The notes under the pieces: model-generated
The model's database searches: none
What the model saw: only the letters and a program-made list of their open reading frames with translations
Told to the model about the DNA's origin: nothing
Made by a program: the position numbers and the translations under genes
Shown: piece after piece, positions 45,040 through 53,566 of the stretch
Layout of the letters: each line of letters opens with the position of its first letter
Position numbering within the stretch: the stretch's first letter is position 1
Assembly: GCA_028277225.1 (NCBI GenBank)
Contig: JANQHB010000036.1
Span: 1-56,382, forward strand
Length of the DNA: 56,382 nucleotides
Source: Chlorobium sp.
Lineage (GTDB): Bacteria; Bacteroidota; Chlorobiia; Chlorobiales; Chlorobiaceae
Reading direction: 5' to 3'

Positions 45040-46584
45040 ATGCATTCTGTCCTGGTCCTTGATTTCGGTTCACAGTATACACAGCTCATCGCTCGCCGCG
45101 TTCGTGAAACAGGCATCTATTCCGAAATTGTTCCCTACAATACCCCGATTGAAACCATCAGGGAGCACAATCCCGGTGCGATCATCCTGTCCGGCGGTCC
45201 GAACAGCGTCTATGACGAATCGGCATTTCATCCCGATGAAGGTATTTTTTCGCTCGGCGTCCCCATCCTCGGCATCTGTTACGGACTCCAGGTCATTGCC
45301 ACTCATTTCGGGGGGTCGGTTGACGCTTCTGCAAAACAGGAGTTCGGAAGGGCCCGGATCAATGTCGAACGGCTGGACGGCACTGCCGAAAGCATGCTGT
45401 TCAAGGATATCCCTGACTCCGATGTCTGGATGAGCCATGGCGACAAGGTTGTCGATATGCCGGAAGGATTCAGGGTAACGGCAAGCAGCGGCAATTCCGA
45501 AATGTGCGCCATCGAGGCTGCAGGAAACAAGGCAGCACTCAAAGTCTACGGCCTGCAGTTCCACCCGGAAGTTCAGCACACGCTTTACGGAAAACAGTTA
45601 CTCTCCAACTTCCTCATCGATATCGCCGGATTGAAGGCTGACTGGTCTCCGAAAAGCTTTATTGAACACCAGATAGAAGACATCCGCACTATTGCCGGAG
45701 ACGAAACGGTCATCTGCGGCATCAGCGGCGGTGTGGATTCGACCGTTGCCGCCGTGCTTGTAAGCAGGGCTCTCGGCCGCAGGCTGCACTGCGTCTTTGT
45801 CGATAACGGGCTTTTGCGCAAAAACGAAGCGGCAAAGGTGATGAAAGCCCTCAAGCCGCTGGACCTGAACGTAAGACTGGTCGATGCCGAAGAGATCTTC
45901 CTCAAAAGGCTTAAAAGCGTCGCCTCACCGGAAAAGAAACGCAAGATCATCGGAAGGACTTTCATACATATCTTCGAGGAACAGATCCACGAGGAAAAGT
46001 TTCTCGTCCAGGGGACGCTCTATCCCGATGTTATTGAAAGCGTGAGCGTCAAAGGCCCTTCGGAAACCATCAAGTCGCACCACAACGTCGGCGGGCTCCC
46101 GAAACGCATGAAGCTGAAGCTGATCGAGCCGCTCCGCGAACTTTTCAAGGACGAGGTTCGCGCGGTCGGAAGAGAGCTGGGTATTTCAGAAGATATCCTC
46201 ATGCGCCACCCGTTTCCGGGACCCGGACTTGCCGTTCGCGTTCTCGGTTCGCTCAACAAAACCCGTCTCGACATCCTCAGGGACGCCGATGAGATCTACC
46301 TCGAAGAACTGAAGTCATGGAACCTTTACGAGCACGTCTGGCAAGCGTTTTCGGTTCTCCTGCCGGTTCAGTCGGTGGGTGTCATGGGGGACAAGAGAAC
46401 CTATGAGAACGTTCTCGCACTTCGTGCGGTCGAATCGTCGGACGGCATGACCGCCGACTGGGCGCACCTGCCCCACGACTTTCTGTCGCATGTCTCCAAC
46501 CGGATCATCAACGAAGTCCGGGGTATCAACCGGGTTGCATACGACATATCCTCAAAACCACCGGCAACGATAGAATGGGAGTGA
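45040..46584 (+). CDS. guaA: GMP synthase (glutamine-hydrolysing)
   Basis: 514 residues, full length. It aminates XMP to GMP with glutamine and ATP. The glutaminase triad is Cys80 (GICYG), His175 and Glu177 (QFHPE). The ATP pyrophosphatase loop is SGGVDST (229-235). The C-terminal dimerisation domain ends NRVAYDISSKPPATIEWE. The 57 bp coding this end are repeated perfectly 785 bp downstream, so the gene is complete although its 3' end was the target of an insertion. Confidence 0.96.
   Translation: MHSVLVLDFGSQYTQLIARRVRETGIYSEIVPYNTPIETIREHNPGAIILSGGPNSVYDESAFHPDEGIFSLGVPILGICYGLQVIATHFGGSVDASAKQEFGRARINVERLDGTAESMLFKDIPDSDVWMSHGDKVVDMPEGFRVTASSGNSEMCAIEAAGNKAALKVYGLQFHPEVQHTLYGKQLLSNFLIDIAGLKADWSPKSFIEHQIEDIRTIAGDETVICGISGGVDSTVAAVLVSRALGRRLHCVFVDNGLLRKNEAAKVMKALKPLDLNVRLVDAEEIFLKRLKSVASPEKKRKIIGRTFIHIFEEQIHEEKFLVQGTLYPDVIESVSVKGPSETIKSHHNVGGLPKRMKLKLIEPLRELFKDEVRAVGRELGISEDILMRHPFPGPGLAVRVLGSLNKTRLDILRDADEIYLEELKSWNLYEHVWQAFSVLLPVQSVGVMGDKRTYENVLALRAVESSDGMTADWAHLPHDFLSHVSNRIINEVRGINRVAYDISSKPPATIEWE
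46528..46584 (+). repeat. 57-bp direct repeat, left copy (guaA 3' end, att-like)
   Basis: Encodes the last 18 residues and the stop of GuaA. It is identical over 57 bp to 47313-47369, and the match stops exactly one base after the TGA in both copies. The two copies bracket the toxin-antitoxin pair as attL/attR-like sites. Confidence 0.95.
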
Positions 46585-46608
46585 AGGAAAAGTTTGACAT
46601 TTTCACAG

Positions 46609-46917
46609 TCACCAATTCAAGATTCTTCCTCGCCAGTAGTCTGGATGGCGACACAAATGCATCACGGCAATGATTTGGATTAGATGGTCCCTAAAACGAT
46701 AAATCACACCATACGGAAAGCGATGAACGAGGTAACGCCTGATGTTGCGATCTTTGTACAGAACAGGCCAGGCCAAAGGCGATTCCCGTACTTTCTCAAT
46801 AGCCCGATCAACTTCGATAATGAATTCCGTCCCAAGGTTGCCTGCCCGTTCTTCGTACCATGAACGGGAGTGCTCCAGTTCGGCGTAGACATCCGGGTGA
46901 ACTTCAACGCTGTACAT
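46609..46917 (-). CDS. RelE/ParE-superfamily toxin
   Basis: 102 residues. The pattern MYSVEVHPDVYAELEHSRSWYEERAG ... IEVDRAIEKVRESPLAWPVLYKDRNIRRYLVHRFPYGVIYRF ... HLCRHPDYWRGR fits the ParE/RelE toxin fold. It may inhibit gyrase or cleave mRNA; the family does not tell which. The start lies 14 bp inside the antitoxin gene, so the two are cotranslated. The pair lies between direct repeats of the guaA 3' end. Confidence 0.88.
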   Translation of the reverse strand: MYSVEVHPDVYAELEHSRSWYEERAGNLGTEFIIEVDRAIEKVRESPLAWPVLYKDRNIRRYLVHRFPYGVIYRFRDHLIQIIAVMHLCRHPDYWRGRILNW

Positions 46918-47146
46918 TGGCGTTTCGATAGAGTCTGTCCCTGACCTCTTCCCATGGAATGCACTTCACGGCACCCGAGTCGAGTTCGTGGAGCCGTTTC
47001 TGAATCTCGACCTGCCAGGCGCGATCAATATCCTCATCCATCGGAGCCTCAAGACTGGCGATCAAAGCTTCCGCTATTCGGGCCCGTTCAGTATCTGTTT
47101 GCCTGAGCGCACTCTTCAGAATCCTGTCCGCCTCGGTTTTAATCAT
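46904..47146 (-). CDS. Addiction-module antitoxin (TIGR02574-type)
   Basis: 80 residues from the ATG at 47146, which has a strong GGAGGA 8 nt upstream. The longer frame to 47197 is rejected for this reason. The sequence (ADRILKSALRQTDTERARIAEALIASLE ... IQKRLHELDSGAVKCIPWEEVRDRL) is the small antitoxin family commonly paired with ParE/RelE toxins. It precedes the toxin and overlaps it by 14 bp. Confidence 0.87.
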   Translation of the reverse strand: MIKTEADRILKSALRQTDTERARIAEALIASLEAPMDEDIDRAWQVEIQKRLHELDSGAVKCIPWEEVRDRLYRNANVQR

Positions 47147-47312
47147 CAACTCATTCCTCCATTTTGCACTTTTCACCAGAGACCTGCTTCTTCCCAAAAT
47201 GTAAATAACATTTATAGTTCGTCAAAAATACCGGATCGCACCGCTTACCGCAGCCGCCGCTGTTTTTGAAGGTTCCCGAAACAACACTATCTTGAGCAAA
47301 GTTTTTCCCGAA

Positions 47313-47369
47313 AACCGGGTTGCATACGACATATCCTCAAAACCACCGGCAACGATAGAATGGGAGTGA
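47313..47369 (+). repeat. 57-bp direct repeat, right copy (second guaA 3' end)
   Basis: A perfect duplicate of 46528-46584. It codes the GuaA tail but is cut off from any upstream guaA frame. It ends 6 bp before the serB GTG and carries that gene's ribosome-binding site. Confidence 0.95.
47361..47368 (+). promoter_or_regulatory. serB ribosome-binding site inside the duplicated guaA tail
   Basis: The GGGAG in the last codons of the guaA tail lies about 9 nt before the serB GTG (47376). The same sequence ends guaA itself, so guaA and serB were once directly adjacent, with serB using this site. Confidence 0.65.
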
Positions 47370-47375
47370 TCCTCC

Positions 47376-48605
47376 GTGAAAGAACTCTTACTGCTCAACA
47401 TATCCGGACCTGACAGGAAAGGCCTCACCGCAGAACTTTCCTCGATCCTTGCCCGATACAGCATAACCGTGCTCGACATCGGTCAGGAAGTCATCCATAA
47501 CCACCTCTCGCTCGGCATGCTGGTCGAAGTGCCCAGAGAGTTCACATCGGCCCCGGTCCTCAAAGACCTGCTTTTTACCGCGCATACTCTCGGACTGCAG
47601 ATCACCTTCACCCCGATCTCGGACAAGGAATACGCGAAATGGGTAGGTGAACAGGGAAAACCCCGCTACCTCCTGACACTCCTTGCCAGGGAAATCAAGG
47701 CGGAACAAATTGCGCGAGTGACCAGGTCTATCGCCCGCCACGGGATGAACATCGACACCATAACAAGGCTGTCGGGAAGGCTGCCCCTTGAAAAACGCCT
47801 GGAGGATACGACAAAGGCCTGCGTCGAATTTTCTGTACGCGGCACGCTGCAGGACGAAAAAGGATTCCGAGAAGAGATGCTTGCCATCACCGACGACCTC
47901 GGTATCGACATAGCGTTCCAGGAAGACAACATCTACCGCCGCATCAGGCGGCTGGTCGTTTTCGATATGGACTCAACGCTCATTACCACGGAGGTTATCG
48001 ACGAACTAGCGCATGAGGCCGGAGTAGGACAGGAAGTTGCAGCTATAACCGAACAGGTCATGCGCGGAGAGATCGACTTTACATCAAGTCTTCAGCGCCG
48101 TGTCGGCACCCTCAAAGGGCTTGACGAGACCGTTCTGCAAAAAGTCGCCAAACGCCTGCAGTTGACCGAAGGTGCCGAAAGCCTCTTTTTCAACCTCCAC
48201 AACCTCGGCTTCAAAACCGCCATCATCTCCGGCGGATTCACCTATTTCGGCCACTACCTGCAGAAAAAGCTCAACATCGATTACGTCTTTGCCAATACCC
48301 TCGAAATAGCCGACGGCAAACTGACCGGCAAGGTTCTCGGTGAAGTTGTCGACGGCAAGAGAAAGGCGAAGCTGCTCGAACATATTGCCCGAAAGGAAAA
48401 CATCAGCCTCGAACAGACCGTAGCAGTAGGAGACGGCGCCAACGACCTGCCCATGCTCGGCAAAGCCGGCCTCGGCATAGCCTTCCGAGCCAAACCAATA
48501 GTCAAGGAAAGCGCCCGCCAGGCAATCTCAACCCTTGGCCTTGATGCCATCCTTTACCTGATGGGGTTCAGGGATCGGGAATCGTTGAGGAAGCGGTCGG
48601 CGTGA
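47376..48605 (+). CDS. serB: Phosphoserine phosphatase SerB with N-terminal ACT-like domains
   Basis: 409 residues. It removes phosphate from O-phosphoserine in the last step of serine biosynthesis. Two regulatory ACT-like domains occupy residues 1 to about 170 (KELLLLNISGPDRKGLTAEL at the start). The HAD phosphatase domain has FDMDSTLITTEVIDELA (Asp197 and Asp199), the GGFTYF serine loop, the lysine in GKRKAKLL and GDGANDLPML. The GTG start is supported by GGGAG nine bases upstream. It was probably cotranscribed with guaA before the cassette entered. Confidence 0.93.
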   Translation: MKELLLLNISGPDRKGLTAELSSILARYSITVLDIGQEVIHNHLSLGMLVEVPREFTSAPVLKDLLFTAHTLGLQITFTPISDKEYAKWVGEQGKPRYLLTLLAREIKAEQIARVTRSIARHGMNIDTITRLSGRLPLEKRLEDTTKACVEFSVRGTLQDEKGFREEMLAITDDLGIDIAFQEDNIYRRIRRLVVFDMDSTLITTEVIDELAHEAGVGQEVAAITEQVMRGEIDFTSSLQRRVGTLKGLDETVLQKVAKRLQLTEGAESLFFNLHNLGFKTAIISGGFTYFGHYLQKKLNIDYVFANTLEIADGKLTGKVLGEVVDGKRKAKLLEHIARKENISLEQTVAVGDGANDLPMLGKAGLGIAFRAKPIVKESARQAISTLGLDAILYLMGFRDRESLRKRSA

Positions 48606-48722
48606 AACACCGGCAGTTGGCAAAACTTTTGTCATAGCTTGGTGGTTAATATATCACCGATATCGCCGCAAATCAGCGACGCGATAACCTGCACATGCTG
48701 AATTTGTCTTGTTAAGCTCGTC

Positions 48723-49538
48723 TCACTGGTTCCAATAGATTGTTCCCGTACCTTGTCCATGCAGCTCAAGCTTCATATTGCCGTGCTTGTCGGTTCTGAA
48801 TATTTTTTGCCCTGAATCTACAGTGCCGTAACTATACTTCTCATACTGAGCAACTGCCAGAGGATCGGGATGTCCATGAGGATTGCCTTCTCCAACGGAA
48901 ATAATAGTGATGGCAGGATTGATAGCTTCAATATGTTTGACGTAATCATAGTATTTATCTGCGTCAACACTGAAAAAACTACGTGATCCATGATGACTCG
49001 CGTAGAGCACAAGACTGCTAACCTGTGTTGCAGAGCGCTGCATTATGTACTTGAGCCATGCTTCTACATCACTGTCACCGGCTAGGAGCAAAGACGAGCC
49101 ATTATGATCAACATGGATGACGATGCTTTGGGCATTGATCTCTGTAAGACCAGCACGTTTGCCGTTCAGTATTCTTAAAAATGGATAGCCCTGCATGTAC
49201 ATGCCGTCAGACACTTCATCACACGGAATGGTTCTCCGCAGTTCCATGTATTGCTGGTATTCGACGGTGTCAGTATTTCCACTGACGCCCGAGTCGTAGA
49301 GCCTTCCTATAGGGTATTTGGCATGAAGCTTCTTAATCCCTCGCATATGATCAGCATCCCGGTGCGTGTTGACAAACACGCCAATCCTTTGGCTCGGCAT
49401 TACACGTGCAAGATACGAAAACACAGACGCCTCATTATCACTTGTGATGTTGCAGTCGCATACAACGACGAAGTTGTCGGGCATAATAAGAACAGCCATG
49501 TTGCCCTGTCCTACGTCCAGAAAATGGCAAGTCATCAT
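48723..49538 (-). CDS. ComEC/Rec2-like metallo-beta-lactamase-fold protein
   Basis: 271 residues. The fold begins MTCHFLDVGQGNMAVLIMP. The metal motif is NTHRDADHMRG (His59, Asp61, Asp63, His64), with GDSD (154-157) and ASHHGS (180-185). This matches the soluble hydrolase domain of ComEC-type proteins, usually nucleases or phosphodiesterases. There is no membrane segment of its own. The start ATG overlaps the stop of the four-TM gene as ATGA, so the two proteins are coupled in translation. Its neighbours suggest a defence-type role; this is inference. Confidence 0.85.
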   Translation of the reverse strand: MMTCHFLDVGQGNMAVLIMPDNFVVVCDCNITSDNEASVFSYLARVMPSQRIGVFVNTHRDADHMRGIKKLHAKYPIGRLYDSGVSGNTDTVEYQQYMELRRTIPCDEVSDGMYMQGYPFLRILNGKRAGLTEINAQSIVIHVDHNGSSLLLAGDSDVEAWLKYIMQRSATQVSSLVLYASHHGSRSFFSVDADKYYDYVKHIEAINPAITIISVGEGNPHGHPDPLAVAQYEKYSYGTVDSGQKIFRTDKHGNMKLELHGQGTGTIYWNQ

Positions 49539-50242
49539 TTTGTGTTCACCCCTCCGGTATACTCCTGGATAAGCCTTTTTGCGTAAAGAACACCTAACCG
49601 TCCAATTAGAGTTTTGCTAAATAGCAGAAGCCCACCCCACAGGAACACAAGAACCAAAGAAAAGAGGGCAACTGCGCGTGAATCTGCGTAAAAGTAAAGC
49701 GTACAGAAAATTGATGCAACGATGCCTAGCGGAGCACCACCTATGAGATTGCGTGCAAATCCGTACTCAATGTTGTGCTGAAGTACCAGATGACCATCCT
49801 GAACTTTCTGTCGTATTTGGGCAACGATGTCGACAATTCGTTTCCGCGCGAGCATATCGTCCTCCCTTTGCTCTTCAATGGTTGGAAGGCACAGTGCAAA
49901 GTCACGCTGACATAGCATGTTAACTTTCGATCTGAGTTGTGGTGATATCTGGGTACTCTCTGGAAGCAGCATCTCGGTTGTAGGCATACGGAGTTCATCT
50001 TCAAAATACCAGCGTTCAAAGATCTCCTTGCCAATGAACCTGTTTGCCTGAATTAGTAGGAACAAAGCTGCTACGTTAATGGACACGCACCCCACGACTT
50101 GTATGGCCATAATGTCTCCAAGGAGCTTTGTGAGTTCGTTCTGGGAAATACCGAAAGTGAGTAGGAACACTGGAACCAGAGTGATCAGCGCCGGATAGAG
50201 ACGGGCGATACGCGAGTACTTGTCTAGGAAAGGTAGCTTCAT
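49535..50242 (-). CDS. Four-transmembrane-helix protein, possible membrane effector
   Basis: About 235 residues. The ATG at 50242 has AGGTG 9 nt upstream; the GTG at 50254 overlaps that signal and is less likely. Hydrophobic helices occur in two pairs: about 19-34 and 45-66 (ALITLVPVFLLTFGI, IMAIQVVGCVSINVAALFLL), and about 170-210 (APLGIVASIFCTLYFYA, ALFSLVLVFLWGGLLLFS). A soluble middle region of about 100 residues lies between them. The layout resembles S-4TM-type membrane effectors of bacterial conflict systems, but I see no certain family. It is coupled to the MBL gene. Confidence 0.7.
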   Translation of the reverse strand: MKLPFLDKYSRIARLYPALITLVPVFLLTFGISQNELTKLLGDIMAIQVVGCVSINVAALFLLIQANRFIGKEIFERWYFEDELRMPTTEMLLPESTQISPQLRSKVNMLCQRDFALCLPTIEEQREDDMLARKRIVDIVAQIRQKVQDGHLVLQHNIEYGFARNLIGGAPLGIVASIFCTLYFYADSRAVALFSLVLVFLWGGLLLFSKTLIGRLGVLYAKRLIQEYTGGVNTK

Positions 50243-50327
50243 GTTCTTTTTCACCTATTTCTCTCGAAGCACACAGGGGCTAAGCGGCGGCTTCCAAGCC
50301 GTCCGGTTTCAGTTCCATGTTCGATGA

Positions 50328-50822
50328 TCATTCATTGCGTTTGATGAGTTCTTTAATCCCATCATCGATTTTATCCTGTTGGATGCCAATCTTTTTAGCC
50401 CATTTCTCGTAGATAGACGTCAGATGTGCATCAAGTTTGGAAAACCACTCTGACAGGTCATCCAACTCATCAATCATCTTTGCGCGTCCTCGCGACGTGA
50501 GGATCTCTCCCGCCCGAACCCAGAAATATTCGTGGGCAAGCCAGTTGCGTTTCTTCCGGCCCTCCTCAAGCGTGTGATCCAGATTAGCTGGGACTTGAAT
50601 CTGTTTTCGGAGTTGCTTGACAAGCTGGCCAATTGTCTTGGAAAAAACCTCGTCGTTGATTTCCTCGCGGCGTGCCAGATCACTCGGAAGGAAGTCTTTA
50701 TTGAAAACGCTCGAAACGAGGATGGAAAGACTAATCTCGACACACTGTGCGTTGAACATTACCAGCCCATAGCGAGCAAATGTCTCTCGGCGTTGCTGGG
50801 CATCAGGATCGAGTTCTTCCAT
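50328..50822 (-). CDS. HEPN-like domain protein
   Basis: 164 residues, all helical in character. The motif RNWLAH (Arg92 to His97) fits the HEPN RX4H ribonuclease signature. A good GGAG lies 4 nt before the ATG at 50822. HEPN proteins often act as RNases in toxin-antitoxin, CRISPR and other defence systems. It is the first gene of a probable operon with the four-TM and MBL genes (85 nt gap to the next start). The family assignment rests on one motif and helix pattern. Confidence 0.6.
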   Translation of the reverse strand: MEELDPDAQQRRETFARYGLVMFNAQCVEISLSILVSSVFNKDFLPSDLARREEINDEVFSKTIGQLVKQLRKQIQVPANLDHTLEEGRKKRNWLAHEYFWVRAGEILTSRGRAKMIDELDDLSEWFSKLDAHLTSIYEKWAKKIGIQQDKIDDGIKELIKRNE

Positions 50823-51397
50823 TTAGCTCCTCTTCATCGAACATGAATTATTATCGATACTACTTTTATTACTCTCTGTACACAATATACAGCACTAATA
50901 CTTATCCCCGTATCCAAACATCTACTCCATCCAATCTAAAGGTGGGTTTTGATGCCTTTTATCCCCCTCATGCTGCAACCGCATAGCTCTCGAACAGAAT
51001 TATTTTTCAATCTTTCAAAAGCCTCCAAAGCCACCTTTTCTATGAAGGCTCCTGAAAGTCCACCAATAGCCCTGGCTTGGAGCTTAGCAGATATACCGCA
51101 TCATAATGAAACGAAGCAAGTGAAGGGTAGAAGAGTGGCCACCGAGAGAGAACCAGCGATGGCCCCAGTGACACTGATGCTCACCAAAGTCATCCCAACA
51201 CAAGTTGGACGGCCTTCGGTGCCCCTTGGACATCAGGTTCTATGTCTCTCACCATTTGTAAATCACCAATGCATCCAATGTGACGCTTCGTAACAGTCAC
51301 CATATTGTCTAGTCATCACGTTTCCATGATTCATTGAGAAACCCTCAATCGTTGTCAGAAATCAGGATATTCATCTTGGGGGAGTTGTTGTAAATAT
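50823..51397. other. Intergenic region with island repeat copy 1
   Basis: 575 bp without a credible gene. Positions about 50865-51000 match 54245-54375 (about 70-80% by eye in blocks), and the first 55 bp also match 56231-56285. On the minus strand both longer copies end a short frame in ESYAVAA-stop, as if a decayed gene had been copied. Confidence 0.6.
50865..50990. repeat. Island flank repeat, copy 1
   Basis: Shares blocks such as ACAATATACAGCA and GCAACCGCATA with copy 2 at the same spacing of about 50 bp. Lies about 45 bp upstream of the HEPN start. Confidence 0.6.
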
Positions 51398-53566
51398 CTA
51401 TCGATTAAGGCAGCACTTCTTGTATTTGAGACCACTACCACAAGGACATGGATCATTGCGACCAACCTTATTTACTCGATTGCGTACATCGAGTATTTCT
51501 TGAATGACCTGATCAGTTGGCATAGGTGCAGGCATATCACAAGTCCTTTCATCCATGTTCCTGTCATAAGTCCATGGATAGGTCAGGGTTACACCGAATC
51601 TTACCTTAGGCCCTTTCGAACTCATACAAAGGCCAAACCATTTAGCAGCCTTCTCTTTGTATTTGCGGTGCCTGCAATAGAAGTCAAGGCGAGGGCCTGA
51701 AACATCAGAAGGTTCATCGGTACAATGGAAAGTAATACCAGAACCATCGGCAAAAGGGAAAGTGGCATCATGTATCTTGCCATCGCCTCTCGTGCGCGCT
51801 GCTAACCTGTCTACAACTAAACTCATCTCATTGACTGCCCTTTCACTCATCCCCAGAAGCAGAAAACCTAGGTCTACAGTCGCAGGGTCAGGTCGTGCAT
51901 CGATCTCTTTAACTATTCGACCAACAGTTGTTTTTCCGCAACGAGTCAAGACACCATCAGGAGTCTCCGAACCCTGCATTCTTGTGCGTCTTACTGCCAT
52001 CGCGATATCGAGACCGCTAGTGAAATCATCCCCAAGATGCAAACAGTCGATGTCAGATTCTACCCAAAGATTATTCGCGAGATGAAACCCGAGGATAGTC
52101 AGCTCTTGCGAAGCCATAAGGAGCTTATCAAAGTTAGAACGGCGATTGATATAGCTGAGAAAATGCAAGGGTGATTGCAACATCTCGGTCATTGCATCAA
52201 TAGCGAAAATATCCATCACTAGTGGTGCTTGTAATCGATCGACATTTTGTGTTTTCAAAAACTGTCTGACCTGGAAACTCAATGCTGGATAGTGATCGCT
52301 AACGACACAAAAAAGATATATCTCCTTGATATGCTGCGGTAACTGGATTTCACAACCATCTTTTGTAACAAACTTACATCGCTTATTCAGAAGGCTCTTA
52401 GCGCACAAAGCCCCTTGATCGTAGGCCGATTGAACAGCTTTCTTGAAGTCATCTCGAATAATACGGTCGTTCCCTTTCCTCGCCTCTATGGTAAATCGTT
52501 TTGACTTCGCCTGTACAAGAATAACACGATTTGCCCAAATGACGAGCACATCGATTTCAGAGATATTTTCTGCCTTGCTCTCAATGATGTCAACGTTTTG
52601 ATGAACATTCTCAGGACCGAAGACCAAGTTGAGGCGATCAGCAATAAAGTTCTCTGTGAAGTCACCACGATTCTTGGTTAGCATTGGCAAATATGCCTTA
52701 TCTTGTGCCATCCAATAGAATGGGGCTTCGTAAATTGCTTCGGCAAGTGAATACGACTGCAAAGACACAAACGCACCGCTCGGCATCCTAAGAAGAGGTT
52801 TTGCTGTGATGACATTAAAATCATGCAAGTTGCTGAATCCCTCATTACGTTCGGTGGTATCCAGTGCAAACGCCCCAAGAATTTTCTCCACTAGCTCTTT
52901 TGAATGTCCAGTTTTTGCAGCAATCGCTTCTGACTGGAACGTAAAAAATGGCAACATCGTCCAGTTGTCGGGATGTTGCTTATGCATGTGCTTCCGATCT
53001 TCGTCGAAGTCATCCGCTTTAACCTCATCAATAACCTTGGCCACAAGTGATGCCTGATCGATCGTGAAACCTCGATTTGCCTGAAACCAAGCCCGATCGG
53101 CAGAGTACTTCCGGACAGCAAAATCCAAATACTGAAAATTGTACGCCGCTTCCCCAGCATAAAAAATCGGTTCTCGCAGTGCTGCACCTCTTTCAATAGG
53201 GGCGAACGTGCCACTTTTTATTGCTTCCTTTGTAGCGCCAGTAAAGAACTCGCTCGACAGACAATTATGCAATTCCAGCAGCAGTTGTTCGCTTGCATCT
53301 ATGTATTGTCGTAAGGTCGTTGAGGCAGGTAAGACCCAATCGATCTCAGCCTTAATCATCAGCCCGAGCAAGGTATTGATCTCCGTTCGAATAAGCCGTG
53401 AGAAAGAAAACATCTTCTCTAAATCGGGCTTCTTTAGCTCATCAGTATAAAGGATTACATTGTCACGGAAAGATAAGTACGCCAACGCATGAACATAACC
53501 TGGTCTAAGGCAAAGCGCTGCCAATTCGTTGAAAATATCAGACTCGGGCCGAGCTGAATTCTTCAT
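51398..53566 (-). CDS. PD-(D/E)XK nuclease-like protein with C-terminal SEC-C zinc motif
   Basis: 722 residues. A nuclease core lies near 300-360: Glu305 in GDFTENFIADRL, Asp339 in SEIDVLVIWANRVILVQAKSK and the Gln352-x-Lys354 pair, the pattern of NERD- or Holliday-like PD-(D/E)XK enzymes. The C-terminus is a SEC-C motif CPCGSGLKYKKCC (Cys707, 709, 718, 719). The rest is not recognised. The SEC-C element is often found on defence and housekeeping proteins and binds zinc. The ATG overlaps the end of a recombinase remnant. A role in DNA defence is inferred from its nuclease core and neighbours. Confidence 0.75.
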   Translation of the reverse strand: MKNSARPESDIFNELAALCLRPGYVHALAYLSFRDNVILYTDELKKPDLEKMFSFSRLIRTEINTLLGLMIKAEIDWVLPASTTLRQYIDASEQLLLELHNCLSSEFFTGATKEAIKSGTFAPIERGAALREPIFYAGEAAYNFQYLDFAVRKYSADRAWFQANRGFTIDQASLVAKVIDEVKADDFDEDRKHMHKQHPDNWTMLPFFTFQSEAIAAKTGHSKELVEKILGAFALDTTERNEGFSNLHDFNVITAKPLLRMPSGAFVSLQSYSLAEAIYEAPFYWMAQDKAYLPMLTKNRGDFTENFIADRLNLVFGPENVHQNVDIIESKAENISEIDVLVIWANRVILVQAKSKRFTIEARKGNDRIIRDDFKKAVQSAYDQGALCAKSLLNKRCKFVTKDGCEIQLPQHIKEIYLFCVVSDHYPALSFQVRQFLKTQNVDRLQAPLVMDIFAIDAMTEMLQSPLHFLSYINRRSNFDKLLMASQELTILGFHLANNLWVESDIDCLHLGDDFTSGLDIAMAVRRTRMQGSETPDGVLTRCGKTTVGRIVKEIDARPDPATVDLGFLLLGMSERAVNEMSLVVDRLAARTRGDGKIHDATFPFADGSGITFHCTDEPSDVSGPRLDFYCRHRKYKEKAAKWFGLCMSSKGPKVRFGVTLTYPWTYDRNMDERTCDMPAPMPTDQVIQEILDVRNRVNKVGRNDPCPCGSGLKYKKCCLNR

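Noticed and set aside
47222..47479. 85-aa minus-strand frame across the right guaA repeat and serB start
   Set aside because: Antisense of the guaA tail; it only appears because the tail was duplicated.
50949..51293. 114-aa plus-strand frame in the island gap
   Set aside because: No start signal or family; it lies in the repeated flank whose second copy does not keep the frame.
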